This document shows positions 1 to 7,747 of a stretch of 64,000 bases of DNA, piece by piece. The notes under the pieces were generated by a model. The model had not been told where the DNA came from, did not search any database, and was given only the letters and a program-made list of their open reading frames with translations. Each line of letters starts with the position of its first letter. The stretch's first letter is position 1. The stretch spans positions 208,501-272,500 of the forward strand of contig NZ_JAFCLN010000003.1 of assembly GCF_018129385.1 (NCBI RefSeq), given 5' to 3'. This DNA comes from Bradyrhizobium lablabi. Lineage in GTDB: Bacteria > Pseudomonadota > Alphaproteobacteria > Rhizobiales > Xanthobacteraceae. The translations under genes and the position numbers were made by a program.

Positions 1-711
1 GTCGTCAAAGGCTTCGCACATCCGCATCGCCACCAACAGGTTTTCCGAGGTCAGGACCTCCGGCGTCGCGCCCCACGCCACCGGCCCGCGCGCCAGCAGC
101 AGCGTGTCGGGGAAATGGCTGCGCACGGTGTCGAGATCGTGCAGCGCGGCCAGCACCGTGCGTCCCTCGCCGTGCCAGTGCCGCACGAGTGCCAGCAGGT
201 CGGCCGAGGTTTTGGCGTCGATGGCGTTGAAGGGCTCGTCGAGCACGATCAGCCGCGCATCCTGGAGCAGCACGCGCGCGAACAGCATGCGCTGCATCTG
301 GCCGCCCGAGAGCGTGCCGATCGGGCGGTTCTCAAAGCCGTTGAGGCCGACGGCTGATAGCGCTTCCGCAATGCGGTCGCGCTCGCGCTTGCCCATGCCG
401 CCGAAAAAGCCGGTCATGCGCCACAGCCCGGTGCCGACGAAATCGAACACCGAGATCGGGAAGCTGCGGTCGATGTCGGCCGTCTGCGGCAGATAGGCGA
501 TGTCGCGGAATTTCAGCCCGCCCAGCGAGATCGATCCCGACAGCGGCTTCAAGATGCCGGCGATGCCGCGGAACAGCGTCGACTTGCCGGCGCCGTTCGG
601 GCCGATCACGGCGAGCAGCGCGCCGGAGGCGACCTCGCCGTTGAGATGATGCACGGCCGGATGGCGGTCATAGCCCAGCGTGACGTCGCGGAATTGCAGT
701 TGCGCGGCCAT
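1..711 (-). CDS. Zinc/manganese-type ABC transporter ATP-binding protein (3' end cut by window)
   Basis: Reading leftward from an ATG at 711 gives 237 codons open to the window edge. Visible motifs are Walker A GPNGAGKST (residues 37-45), a Q-loop glutamine near 76, the ABC signature LSGGQ (134-138), Walker B LIVLDEP (154-160) and the switch histidine near 191. The short, simple domain and the overall sequence match ATPases of ZnuC/AztA-type metal uptake systems, which energise import of Zn or Mn through a membrane permease. The family is about 250 residues, so only the last few codons are missing. It lies 2 bp behind a His-rich mini-protein and downstream of a perfect Zur box, which argues for zinc as substrate. 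The permease and binding protein would lie left of the window. Confidence 0.9.
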   Translation of the reverse strand, partial: MAAQLQFRDVTLGYDRHPAVHHLNGEVASGALLAVIGPNGAGKSTLFRGIAGILKPLSGSISLGGLKFRDIAYLPQTADIDRSFPISVFDFVGTGLWRMTGFFGGMGKRERDRIAEALSAVGLNGFENRPIGTLSGGQMQRMLFARVLLQDARLIVLDEPFNAIDAKTSADLLALVRHWHGEGRTVLAALHDLDTVRSHFPDTLLLARGPVAWGATPEVLTSENLLVAMRMCEAFDD

Positions 712-713
712 GC

Positions 714-902
714 TCACCTCATCGCCAGCCAGACGATGCCCCACAGGCCGGCGCTGACCGCAAGCGCCGCGGCGAGGCGCGAGAGCACCGGCATCCGCAG
801 GATCGACCAGTGCGTGGTCTGCGCCGGATGCGGGGAAGCCGGGCCGTGGCTGTGGGCATGGCCGTGATGGTGGTCGTGGCTGTGGGAATGAGAGTGAAGC
901 AT
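714..902 (-). CDS. His-rich single-pass small membrane protein, first gene of Zur-controlled operon
   Basis: 62 codons. Twelve of the first 31 residues are histidine, in HS/HD/HG alternation (residues 3-31). One hydrophobic segment (about residues 40-60) then ends in a charged MR tail. Such a protein could hold Zn(II) near the membrane, but that is inference; I know no named family. It is placed 2 bp upstream of the metal ABC ATPase and its ATG lies only 6 bp from the Zur box, so it is the first cistron of the operon. The His-rich part resembles the metal-binding stretches of CDF exporters and zinc binding proteins but is free-standing here. Confidence 0.75.
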   Translation of the reverse strand: MLHSHSHSHDHHHGHAHSHGPASPHPAQTTHWSILRMPVLSRLAAALAVSAGLWGIVWLAMR

Positions 903-908
903 CCAAAT

Positions 909-925
909 ATGTTATATTATAACAT
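909..925 (-). promoter_or_regulatory. Zur box overlapping a -10 element
   Basis: ATGTTATA-T-TATAACAT is a perfect 8+1+8 palindrome and equals the core of the classical proteobacterial Zur operator. On the minus strand it contains TATAAT (921-916), a consensus -10 hexamer. Transcription would start about 7 nt later, almost at the ATG at 902, so the mRNA would be nearly leaderless. Zn-loaded Zur would block polymerase directly. No convincing -35 was seen. Confidence 0.85.
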
Positions 926-929
926 TACG

Positions 930-1390
930 GAAGTCCACGCGGACTGACACAGCTTCGCGATCTCGCGGCCGGTTTCGCCCGAGCTTTTGCATCGAATTCT
1001 CGCGCCTTCAAGGAGGGCGCGGGGAAGGCCGGGTGCACGCCGCACCCGAGGTCTCGTGCGCTGTGCTTGCGCAACAAAGAAATGCACACGAGCATACAGG
1101 TGAAGCGGAGGCAGTCCGGCCTTCCCTGCGCAATGGGTTTACGGCTTATGGCGCGCTCTCCCCGGTGAACGGCTCTTTTGCCACCGTCGCTCCGCGGGTT
1201 GCCCCGCAAAACTTGACGCCAGCACCGCGGCGCCAGGACCACACGCTTTTGCCGTCCGCTACGGTCACGCCTCGTCAGTCGTGCCGTCAGCGGCCACCGC
1301 ATCCCACCGCACGTTTCGTGACGATCGCGAGCCGCCCCTCTTGTCGGGTGGGACGGGCGGAGTTGTACATTGATTTGGGATGAGAACAAA
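930..1390. repeat. Degenerate dispersed intergenic element
   Basis: This 460-bp stretch has overlapping ORFs on both strands that look like no protein family (Arg/Pro/Ser rich, no motifs). Its conceptual translations resemble, from memory, a non-coding element scattered through Bradyrhizobium genomes and often misannotated as a gene. I see no RBS-supported start. The following 1391-1528 also holds no gene I can support. It separates the zinc operon from the next accessory ORFs. Confidence 0.45.
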
Positions 1391-1528
1391 AGGGGAATAT
1401 TTTTGTGGGAGGGGCTGGACCTAGGGGTGGCGTGATTTGGCCGGCGGGTGGCGCAGGGGGTGGTGGTCTGCCTCGGCTGCCGGGGAGCACTCCCTTCACG
1501 CGGAAGCGGTCCAAGGTTCGGGAGGGTC

Positions 1529-1726
1529 CTAGTTTGAATTTTCGCCGTCTTCTAATGTCCACAGGCGTTTCAGCAAGCCCTTCAGGTCAGCGTGGCAAGT
1601 CTCAAGGTGTTCACGGATTCCAGCTCGTTCTTCGGGGGAAAGGCGACCGGCGAGATCAATCCAGTCTAATTGCATCGAAGTGCGAAGCGTCTCGATGTCA
1701 CGCAACAGCTTTTCAGTTTCGGTCAT
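1529..1726 (-). CDS. Small hypothetical protein (65 aa)
   Basis: The ATG at 1726 follows GAAGGCAAC, a fair ribosome binding site. The product is acidic and helical, rich in Leu/Glu/Arg, with no membrane segment or signal. Its start codon overlaps the TGA of a short upstream reading frame in an ATGA arrangement, which suggests translational coupling to a now-truncated gene. I do not recognise a family. Base composition around here is less GC-rich than the window average, as in acquired DNA. Confidence 0.5.
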   Translation of the reverse strand: MTETEKLLRDIETLRTSMQLDWIDLAGRLSPEERAGIREHLETCHADLKGLLKRLWTLEDGENSN

Positions 1727-1817
1727 GTTGCCTTCGCTCTCCGTTCCGTCACGATTGCCGCCCGCACCGCATCCAAGTCAGCAAGAGTAAGGTAATGTTT
1801 TTGGAAGTGCGGTGAAG

Positions 1818-2540
1818 CTAATACGAGTCATTATGTTGGAAGCACAATTCCGCGTTAGCGGCATCCATATTTGCACCCGAAAATGACCAGCAGTATCGCG
1901 TACATCTCTGTGCCCCAAAGACATCTTTGTAATGGAGCGCACCCCAATAAACGAGAACGTAGTCGCCGCCTTTTTTGACGAGATCGACTTGCTCCTGAGA
2001 TACGCCAGCAAATCCCTTGATGGTGAAATTCGATTCCTGCTGCGGAAAAAGGGTAAAGGTGTTCACAACTGCAGGCGCCGGCGTGCAATGCACGGGACCG
2101 AATTGTTGGCCTCTATTCAAAACAGCAATTGCGGGCGGTGCCATAAAGAGGTCCACAGCGGGAGTCAGACCGAAGTTCTTTCTCGTGATTTTCAGCGCCT
2201 GCTGGGGAGTACCGAAGTTCTCTAGTCCCTGTTGAACGACCCCAACGTAGGCCTTTAGCTGTCTCGTTTCTGTATCTCGCGCAACGGCAAGCTGCTCTTG
2301 ACCGGTTTTCGCTTGATCACCAGCGTGCTTGGTCTGAAATACGCCCGCGATGAGTAGTCCAATCGTCAAGGCAATGTTGATGGCGACGCCGATCGCCAGA
2401 AAAACCTCAATTCGAAATCTGGTACCGTTTCGTCTTTCGTTTGCGGTCTGATCGGCTTGATATGACGAAACAAACTCTTTCAGGGTGCGATTCAAGGCGG
2501 AGGTTTCCTCCGCTGTGCTGCCAACCTTTTTATCCGCCAC
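1818..2540 (-). CDS. Membrane-anchored hypothetical protein
   Basis: 240 residues. A polar N-terminal coil (1-45) is followed by one hydrophobic segment (about 46-68, FLAIGVAINIALTIGLLIAG), a Gln/Lys-rich linker and a C-terminal domain (about 95-235) with five cysteines. The C-terminal domain would lie outside the cytoplasmic membrane or face the cytosol, depending on topology. Similar anchored orphans are common in rhizobial genomes, often beside mobile DNA, but no function is known to me. Codon use is noticeably less GC-biased than that of flanking metabolic genes, consistent with recent acquisition. Confidence 0.8.
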   Translation of the reverse strand: MADKKVGSTAEETSALNRTLKEFVSSYQADQTANERRNGTRFRIEVFLAIGVAINIALTIGLLIAGVFQTKHAGDQAKTGQEQLAVARDTETRQLKAYVGVVQQGLENFGTPQQALKITRKNFGLTPAVDLFMAPPAIAVLNRGQQFGPVHCTPAPAVVNTFTLFPQQESNFTIKGFAGVSQEQVDLVKKGGDYVLVYWGALHYKDVFGAQRCTRYCWSFSGANMDAANAELCFQHNDSY

Positions 2541-2694
2541 CAGCCACCCCCTCCCTAGTATAGCTGTTGCAAGCTACAACCAGAGTCAGGACGCGGTAAA
2601 GGCTAGCAAGCCAACCCAGGGGCTCTAATCGACCGTGGAAAACCGTGAGATATCCGCGAGGAGTTTGACCTCCACATGGGAAAGTCTAGCTCGT

Positions 2695-2741
2695 AGCGTA
2701 ATCCGCCTTCCGTGTTAGGCTCATAGATGGCGGATTGCGCT
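2695..2741. repeat. Palindromic repeat, family A (copy 1)
   Basis: Arms AGCGTAATCCGCC (2695-2707) and GGCGGATTGCGCT (2729-2741) face each other across 21 bp, with one mismatch. Related copies lie at 3140, 3541, 4007, 10390 and 17641. The right arm supplies the ATG of an upstream-extended ORF form of the next gene. Confidence 0.75.
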
Positions 2742-2768
2742 ATCGCTACCGCCCTGCGAACTGCGAAG

Positions 2769-3149
2769 ATGCTACTGTATGTGGTCCCGATGCATCAGGT
2801 TGTTGCAATCCTCGCATTCCTAGTTTGCTACGTTATTGGATTTCAGATCGCATTGGCCGGACCCGGCAATCACGATGTGTTCGGGTGGGCTCTTTTGTTC
2901 GGGGTTGCCTTGAGCATTCCTTCGCTCTTTTTCGTCGGCCTTTCATATCTTCTGTTTATGCTGATCCGCTGGTGGGCCACCGTATTGCTTTCGGTAACTG
3001 CAATTGGAGTTTATGCTTATACATCGGGCCTTCTTTCAGAAGGCTGGAACATGGCATTTGCGGTAGTTATCGCAACTATCGTCTATCAGCTCGTTCTACT
3101 GCTATTGAGCCACGAAAAGCGGCCAGCCCGTAGCCATAAGGCGGATTAG
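2769..3149 (+). CDS. Four-helix hypothetical membrane protein
   Basis: About 126 residues from the ATG at 2769. An in-frame ATG at 2727 also exists, but its first codons are encoded by the family-A repeat, so I prefer the internal start; ATG 2790 is a further candidate and none has a strong RBS. Four hydrophobic segments fill most of the protein, separated by short loops, with a basic C-terminal tail (KRPARSHKAD). The last codons and the stop lie inside another family-A repeat. Composition is AT-richer than the neighbours. No family recognised. Confidence 0.6.
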   Translation: MLLYVVPMHQVVAILAFLVCYVIGFQIALAGPGNHDVFGWALLFGVALSIPSLFFVGLSYLLFMLIRWWATVLLSVTAIGVYAYTSGLLSEGWNMAFAVVIATIVYQLVLLLLSHEKRPARSHKAD

Positions 3150-3220
3150 CGCAGCGTAATCCGCCTCCCCTGTTGGCCCGCGTAGACGGCGGAGTACGCT
3201 ATCGCAATCCGCCGTACGCG
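3140..3220. repeat. Palindromic repeat, family A (copy 2, double unit)
   Basis: Starts with GGCGGATTAGC and AGCGTAATCCGCC and continues with a second unit, GGCGGAGTACGCT and AATCCGCC. It overlaps the stop codon of the preceding ORF and ends 10 bp from the stop of the next minus-strand gene. Confidence 0.7.
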
Positions 3221-3229
3221 CTTGTCGCT

Positions 3230-3445
3230 CTACTTCGCCTTTATGCCGGAGTCGCGTTGATTTTTCTTGTATAGCTCGCGGTCGGCGGCACTGACCTGGC
3301 CCAACATGAACGGAGCTGCGGGACCTGTGGTCGTGGCGGCGGCAGCAGCAGGTGCTGCCTTCGGCTTCGCCGCTTTCTTGGCGGCCAAAGCGGCAGAGGT
3401 GGAGACAGCGAGGATAGCAAAACCAACAAGAATTACTTTCTTCAT
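3230..3445 (-). CDS. Small secreted Ala/Lys-rich protein
   Basis: 71 residues from the ATG at 3445, preceded by GGGAGCTGAGC, a good RBS; a longer frame to 3490 lacks this. The N-terminus is a classic Sec signal (MKKVILVGFAILAVSTSAALAA), with cleavage likely after ALA. The mature part is a short Lys/Ala/Pro linker followed by a polar tail, FMLGQVSAADRELYKKNQRD. Size, signal and tail match small periplasmic proteins common in Bradyrhizobium whose role is unknown. Confidence 0.7.
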   Translation of the reverse strand: MKKVILVGFAILAVSTSAALAAKKAAKPKAAPAAAAATTTGPAAPFMLGQVSAADRELYKKNQRDSGIKAK

Positions 3446-3540
3446 GCTCAGCTCCCTGCGTTGGAAAAGGACGCGCCGGCAGTCGAGCACAAAGCTCGCA
3501 TCACGGCAAGCTGATGCCGAAGAGAGATGGCTCGCAGAGC

Positions 3541-3608
3541 GGATTGGCGTAGCGCAATCCGGCTCTCCCGCTAGCGCAAAGATGGCGGATTACGCTGCGC
3601 TAATCCGC
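3541..3608. repeat. Palindromic repeat, family A (copy 3)
   Basis: Contains AGCGCAATCCGG and, 30 bp on, GGCGGATTACGCTGCGCTAATCCGC, itself a near-perfect hairpin. The surrounding 3446-3707 holds no other supportable feature. Confidence 0.7.
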
Positions 3609-3707
3609 ACTACGGACTACGGACTGCTTTCGAGGGCCGAGCGGACATGATCTCGACGATCGGCGACGTCGGCAAATGGCTCGAAGCGGAAGTCACCCGT
3701 CCGCGAT

Positions 3708-3848
3708 TCAAAACAGATAGAAGGTCCCGATCAGCAGGCCCGCGGCAAAGGACCAAAGCCCCAGGGTGCAGGCGGACACGAGGCGCACCAGGGTGCGAAC
3801 CTGCACCTCGAACTCCTCATCCGTTTTCTCATGGAAGCGAGCTGTCAT
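3708..3848 (-). CDS. 46-residue single-pass membrane protein
   Basis: Reverse-strand frame from ATG 3848 to TGA 3708. AGGG lies 8 nt before the start. The protein has a charged N-terminus (residues 1-22, with EKTDEEFEVQVR) and one hydrophobic helix (about 23-46) ending the chain at FYLF. The clean charge partition, RBS and absence of rare codons support a real gene although it is below the usual length cut-off. No family recognised. The flanking DNA, 3849-4006, holds nothing else I can support. Confidence 0.55.
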   Translation of the reverse strand: MTARFHEKTDEEFEVQVRTLVRLVSACTLGLWSFAAGLLIGTFYLF

Positions 3849-4006
3849 TGGCGCTGCCCTGCCTAGCAGGCACGGGCCGGATGTATGTACAAATCATGGT
3901 GAACGTGGGGCATTCACCGCCACAGCGATCACGATTGTTATCAGGATTGGGGCTCTCGCGCAGACATTCGGCTGCACCTGGACCGGTGCCGTCAGTCGCA
4001 CAAGTG

Positions 4007-4033
4007 GCGGATTACGCTATTCGCTGATCCGCC
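4007..4033. repeat. Palindromic repeat, family A (copy 4, single hairpin)
   Basis: GGCGGATTACGCT followed by GATCCGCC, 10 bp before the stop codon of the RidA-family gene. The position suggests it could also act in 3'-end formation, but no T-run follows. Confidence 0.65.
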
Positions 4034-4042
4034 CTGCGCGCT

Positions 4043-4441
4043 TCAGCTCCCGCCGAGATAGGCGACGGCTTCGATCTCCACCAACACTTCCGGTTTCGCA
4101 AGAGAGCGCACTTCCACCAGCGTGGAAGCGGGAAAATCGCCGGTGAAGAACTCGCGGCGCGCTCGCCAGACCTCGGTGTTTTTCGTGATGTCGACGACGT
4201 AGATCGTCATCTTCACCAGATTGTCCATCGTCCCGCCGGCCGCCTTGATGATGCGATCGATGCGGGAAAATATCTGCCTCGCCTGTTCGTATTCATTCTC
4301 TCCAACCATTTCCGTCCCGCCTTCGAAGGGACGCGCTACCTGGCCGGAGATGTACAGCGTGTCGCCGGCGCGTATGGCGTTCGACCACAGGCCGGGGCCG
4401 GCCTCGGCTACATCGGGGACGGGCAGCTTGGTCCTGGGCAC
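4043..4441 (-). CDS. RidA/YjgF/YER057c/UK114 family protein
   Basis: 132 residues, the family's usual length (about 130). RidA proteins hydrolyse reactive enamine/imine intermediates released by PLP enzymes; side branches act on other imines or enamines. Visible hallmarks are ISGQVARPFEG near residue 31, the central AAGGTMDNLVKMTIYVVDI and the C-terminal VEVRSLAKPEVLVEIEAVAYL. The latter carries the conserved arginine that binds the substrate carboxylate and the glutamate pair of the active cleft. It stands alone on the minus strand, divergent from an ABC binding-protein gene. Confidence 0.92.
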   Translation of the reverse strand: MPRTKLPVPDVAEAGPGLWSNAIRAGDTLYISGQVARPFEGGTEMVGENEYEQARQIFSRIDRIIKAAGGTMDNLVKMTIYVVDITKNTEVWRARREFFTGDFPASTLVEVRSLAKPEVLVEIEAVAYLGGS

Positions 4442-4648
4442 GGCATTCCTCCCGTGAAATTATCGGATGCGTTTCGCCATCGGCTTATCGCAAATATCGG
4501 CAAGCCCGTCGCGGCTCCTTTGGCCGTTACGGACATCCACTTCGGCCGATGTAGGCGCCAGCGGACATGGGCCCCTAACGCCCAAAGGGCCTCGTATAAG
4601 CCCATCAAAACCGATATTATTTTTCGATCCTGAGCATTGGGGTAGACA

Positions 4649-5620
4649 ATGCATCGCCGTCAATTTCTGCTAGTTTTTGCCGCAACGACAGTAACGCCTC
4701 AACTCGCAGCACAGGCACAGCCGACCGGCCGACTTTACCGCATTGGAATAATCGAACCGATACCGGCGCAACTCAACATGACCAACCTCGCTGCCTTGCG
4801 GCGTGGGCTGGAAGAACTTGGATATGCCGAGGGACGCAATTTCGTCTTTGACTATCGGTCGGCAGACGGCAATGCAGCGCTCTACCCCGGCCTTGTGGCC
4901 GAAGTGATCGGCCGCAATCCCGACCTGATCGTCGCCCGCGGCACACCAGCCGCGCTTGCCGTCAAGCGGGCGACGCGTACGATTCCCGTCGTCATGATCG
5001 TCGGCGAGCCGCTGCTCGTGGTCGACAGCCTTGCGCGGCCAGGCGGCAACATCACGGGCTTGAGCGGCGTGCAGCCCGAGCTTGAAGCCAAGCGAATGGA
5101 ATTGCTCAAGGAGATCGCGCCTTCGACCACCGGCATCGCCGCGCTTCTCAACATGGGCAATCCTGTCACCGCACCGCAGCTGGAGGAGCTCAAGAAGGGA
5201 GCGCAGGCCCGAGGGTGGCGCTTTCGGTTGTTCGACGTGCGCAAGCGCGAGGACATCGAGCAGGCCTTTGCTGCGCTCGACAGGAGTTCGGACGCGATCA
5301 TCGTAGGACTTGAGGCACTGACCCAGGCACACCGCGGTTTGATCGCGGATCTTGCCGCAAAGGGTCGGCTGCCGGCCATCTACGGTGGCCGGGAGTTTGT
5401 CGAAGCAGGCGGGCTGATTTTCTATGGGCCAAGTTTCCCCGATGTATATCGCCGGGCAGCGACTTACGTTGACAGAATCCTCAAAGGCGCAAAGCCTGCC
5501 GATCTGCCGGTCGAGCAACCGACCAAGTTCGAGATGATGATAAACCTCAGGGCTGCAAAGGCGATTGGCCTCGAGGTGCCGCCGTTGCTCCAGCAGCGTG
5601 CTGACGAGGTGATTGACTGA
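4649..5620 (+). CDS. Orphan ABC transporter substrate-binding protein (PF04392 type)
   Basis: 323 residues. The N-terminus MHRRQFLLVFAATTVTPQLAAQAQ is an export signal. The mature protein has the two-lobed Rossmann-like pattern of the ABC_sub_bind family (TrpX/YtrF-like): IGIIEPIPAQ, LRRGLEELGYAEGRNFVFDYRSADG, PDLIVARGTPAALAVKRATRTIPVVM and the terminal NLRAAKAIGLEVPPLLQQRADEVID. This family is hugely expanded in Bradyrhizobium, mostly without permease or ATPase partners, as here. The ligand is unknown; aromatic or amino-acid ligands are known for TrpX relatives. It is followed by a VOC protein 45 bp downstream, perhaps co-transcribed. Confidence 0.9.
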   Translation: MHRRQFLLVFAATTVTPQLAAQAQPTGRLYRIGIIEPIPAQLNMTNLAALRRGLEELGYAEGRNFVFDYRSADGNAALYPGLVAEVIGRNPDLIVARGTPAALAVKRATRTIPVVMIVGEPLLVVDSLARPGGNITGLSGVQPELEAKRMELLKEIAPSTTGIAALLNMGNPVTAPQLEELKKGAQARGWRFRLFDVRKREDIEQAFAALDRSSDAIIVGLEALTQAHRGLIADLAAKGRLPAIYGGREFVEAGGLIFYGPSFPDVYRRAATYVDRILKGAKPADLPVEQPTKFEMMINLRAAKAIGLEVPPLLQQRADEVID

Positions 5621-5665
5621 CAAGCGCGCGGCCGCGTGCTGGCGTTGCTGACAGGGAGTGGCAGG

Positions 5666-6106
5666 ATGATACTCAATCCGGATCATGTGACGATCGCGGT
5701 GGCGGACGCCGGCCCGGCGATCGCGTTCTTCGCGCTGCTTGGCTTCCGAAAGGATCACGTCGCGACGATCGACGGCGGCGTTCCCGCCCGCTACATGGGC
5801 ATGCCAGCCATGAAGGCGCAGCACATCACCCTCGTGCTCGAAGGCGCGGATCCTCATTTCGAGATCCAATTGCTCGAATTCGATCCGCCCCCGGGGAGCG
5901 ATCCCGGTGCGCACCCGACCAATCTGCGACAACTGGGCTTCAATCACCTCGCGTTCCGCGTCGACGACATCGAGGCTGTTACCGCGCACCTCGTGGCCAA
6001 CGGCGTAACCATGCTGAGCGAGGAGATGGACTACATCAGCCGAAAGCTGCGGCTGTTCGAGGGACCCGAGGGCATCACCTTCGAGCTGGTGCAGCGGGAC
6101 GACTGA
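5666..6106 (+). CDS. VOC (glyoxalase/dioxygenase) superfamily protein
   Basis: 146 residues from the ATG at 5666, preceded by AGGGAG. An in-frame start at 5636 exists but would add an unrelated tail. The N-terminal LNPDHVTIAVADAGPAIAFFALLGF and the second-module FNHLAFRVDDIEAVTAHLVANG are the paired beta-alpha-beta-beta-beta units of the fold. Candidate metal ligands are His near residue 5, His in FNHLAF and the C-terminal Glu in ITFELVQ. Such proteins are glyoxalases, extradiol dioxygenases, epimerases or resistance proteins; the reaction cannot be assigned. Confidence 0.88.
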   Translation: MILNPDHVTIAVADAGPAIAFFALLGFRKDHVATIDGGVPARYMGMPAMKAQHITLVLEGADPHFEIQLLEFDPPPGSDPGAHPTNLRQLGFNHLAFRVDDIEAVTAHLVANGVTMLSEEMDYISRKLRLFEGPEGITFELVQRDD

Positions 6107-6317
6107 AAACGCTTCCGACCAGCTCGCAAAGGCGGATTTGGCGCGTGCCGGCGTTCCGCGCGGCGTAGTGCTGCCATTAACTATCGCAGCGCTTTTCGCG
6201 GCGATCGCGCGACGCTTAATGCGCATTTAAGCTTTCTGCACGACAGCTAGTCGACCAGCGCAAATATCATCACGCAGCAAGAATTGCGGGCGGAGCCAGC
6301 CTCCTGGGGAGGATCGC

Positions 6318-7256
6318 TTGAGAACGCTTTGTGCTGTCGCACTGGCAGCGGCCCTGACCGGCTGTAGCAGTCAACCACCCCTGCATGTGCAAGCGGCCGC
6401 CGAATCCCGCGGCACGAACGGATCTACCCGCTTCGAACGGACGGCTGAGCCGACGATCAGGCTGGCGACATTCAGGACCACATCGCCGGCCGCCGGCACC
6501 AGATCCGCAGGTGCGCGCAGGACGGAAAAGCCGTCGTCTGCTCACGCCCGGCCTACCCCCCGGCCCAAGGCTCCACCCAAGGCTCGCCTCGCAGCAACGA
6601 AGTCGACGACGATCGCGGCAAAGGCCGAGCGGGCGACCGCCCGCATCCCGCTCCCGCGGAGTTCGCCGAAAACACAACGCCCCGGCAACGCGACTGAATC
6701 CGGAACGACCGACGACAACAATGCCGCGCGGAATCGCACAGCCGGCCGTGCCAATTCCGATACCAGAACGACCGAGGCGCGGGTGGCGGCCGCCACTGCG
6801 CTGGCCGAGCGTGTGACGGCTGCGACCGCTTCCGCCGCGCCGGACAAGAAGACCGACAGCACGGAGGGGTCCGGCCGCCTGGAAACGGCGATGTATGGCG
6901 CTATCGAAAAGCCCGGATCCGCGCCGGCCTACAGCAGGGAGCTCCCGGTCGCGGTCCTGATGGCTCGCCAGGACATGACATCAATATCCGATCTGGCCGA
7001 CAGGACGATTGCGATCGACGACATGTATTCCGCCTCCAATAGGGCGATCAGCACGGCGCTTGGCGCGGCGGGAGCGCCTTCCGTCCAGCTCAGCGAGGGT
7101 CAGGGGACGGCGATCAATCGGCTGCTCGACGGAGAGGTATCGGCCGCCGTCGTGGCGCTGGTGTCGGCAGAAGCGGCACGGGGGTTTCCCGAAATCCCGG
7201 GCTTCCGGATCTTCCGCATTCCGCTTTCGGCGGCTTCCGTGAAGGCACGGCCGTAG
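6318..7256 (+). CDS. Lipoprotein with Thr/Ala/Arg-rich stalk and periplasmic-binding-like C-terminal domain
   Basis: 312 residues from a TTG start at 6318 with a strong GGGGAGGA RBS. The lipobox LTGC gives lipidation at Cys16. Residues about 20-190 are low-complexity (Thr, Ala, Arg, Pro, Ser). Residues about 195-312 are ordered: PVAVLMARQDMTSISDLADRTIAID and QGTAINRLLDGEVSAAVVALVSAEAA resemble one lobe of NMT1/TAXI-type solute-binding proteins. The same style of lobe occurs in the TAXI protein at 39713-41050. Only half of a binding fold is present, so it may be a sensor or scaffold rather than a transporter component. Confidence 0.8.
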   Translation: MRTLCAVALAAALTGCSSQPPLHVQAAAESRGTNGSTRFERTAEPTIRLATFRTTSPAAGTRSAGARRTEKPSSAHARPTPRPKAPPKARLAATKSTTIAAKAERATARIPLPRSSPKTQRPGNATESGTTDDNNAARNRTAGRANSDTRTTEARVAAATALAERVTAATASAAPDKKTDSTEGSGRLETAMYGAIEKPGSAPAYSRELPVAVLMARQDMTSISDLADRTIAIDDMYSASNRAISTALGAAGAPSVQLSEGQGTAINRLLDGEVSAAVVALVSAEAARGFPEIPGFRIFRIPLSAASVKARP

Positions 7257-7294
7257 AACTCGTGTAAGGCCCTACGCACGTTTCCGGATCATGC

Positions 7295-7747
7295 CTAGTG
7301 CACGACCAGCACCGGCACGCTGCCGTCCACCAGGACCTCCGATGTCTGACTCCCCAAGAACAGCTTCCGGAGGCCGCGACGCCCATGAGAGGCCATGACG
7401 ATCAAGTCGCAGCCTCTGGACTTTGCTGTTTGGATAATCGCCGTGGCCGGATGCGCATTCGGGATATGCAGGAGCTCCACCGGTGTCCCGATCTTCTCTG
7501 CCATGACTCGCGCGTCGTGGAGCACCTTGCCCGCATGTTCTTCGCAGGCTGCATCGTAGCGATCAAACTCTTCCTGTGAAGGCATCCATCCGCCGGCATG
7601 TCCGCTGCCGTAGTCGACCGGCAGCGCTTCCGTCACGGTGATGACGGTCACCTTGGCATTCAGGGCCTTGGCCAGGGCAATCCCGTGCTCGATGCCTTTT
7701 TTCGCGATATCCGATCCATCCGTGCTCAAGAGGATATTGGCGTACAT
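7295..7747 (-). CDS. Universal stress protein (UspA family)
   Basis: 150 residues, one Usp domain, cytosolic. MYANILLSTDGSDIA at the start carries the conserved Asp of the ATP pocket. The ATP-binding loop is MASHGRRGLRKLFLGS with the terminal SVPVLVVH strand, so this is an ATP-binding type of Usp. Usp proteins aid survival in stasis, low oxygen or oxidative stress. I looked for a FixK/FNR-type dyad (TTGAT-N4-ATCAA) in the upstream 7748-7995 and did not find one. Confidence 0.95.
   Translation of the reverse strand: MYANILLSTDGSDIAKKGIEHGIALAKALNAKVTVITVTEALPVDYGSGHAGGWMPSQEEFDRYDAACEEHAGKVLHDARVMAEKIGTPVELLHIPNAHPATAIIQTAKSRGCDLIVMASHGRRGLRKLFLGSQTSEVLVDGSVPVLVVH

Noticed and set aside
925..1389. 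Two facing ORFs of 154 and 116 codons.
   Set aside because: Treated as non-coding dispersed element: no RBS, no motifs, Arg/Ser/Pro composition, mutual antisense.
4670..6226. 518-codon minus-strand open frame across the ABC binding-protein and VOC genes.
   Set aside because: It is antisense to two clear families, Arg/His/Gln-rich with no motif and no RBS; a codon-bias shadow of high-GC genes.
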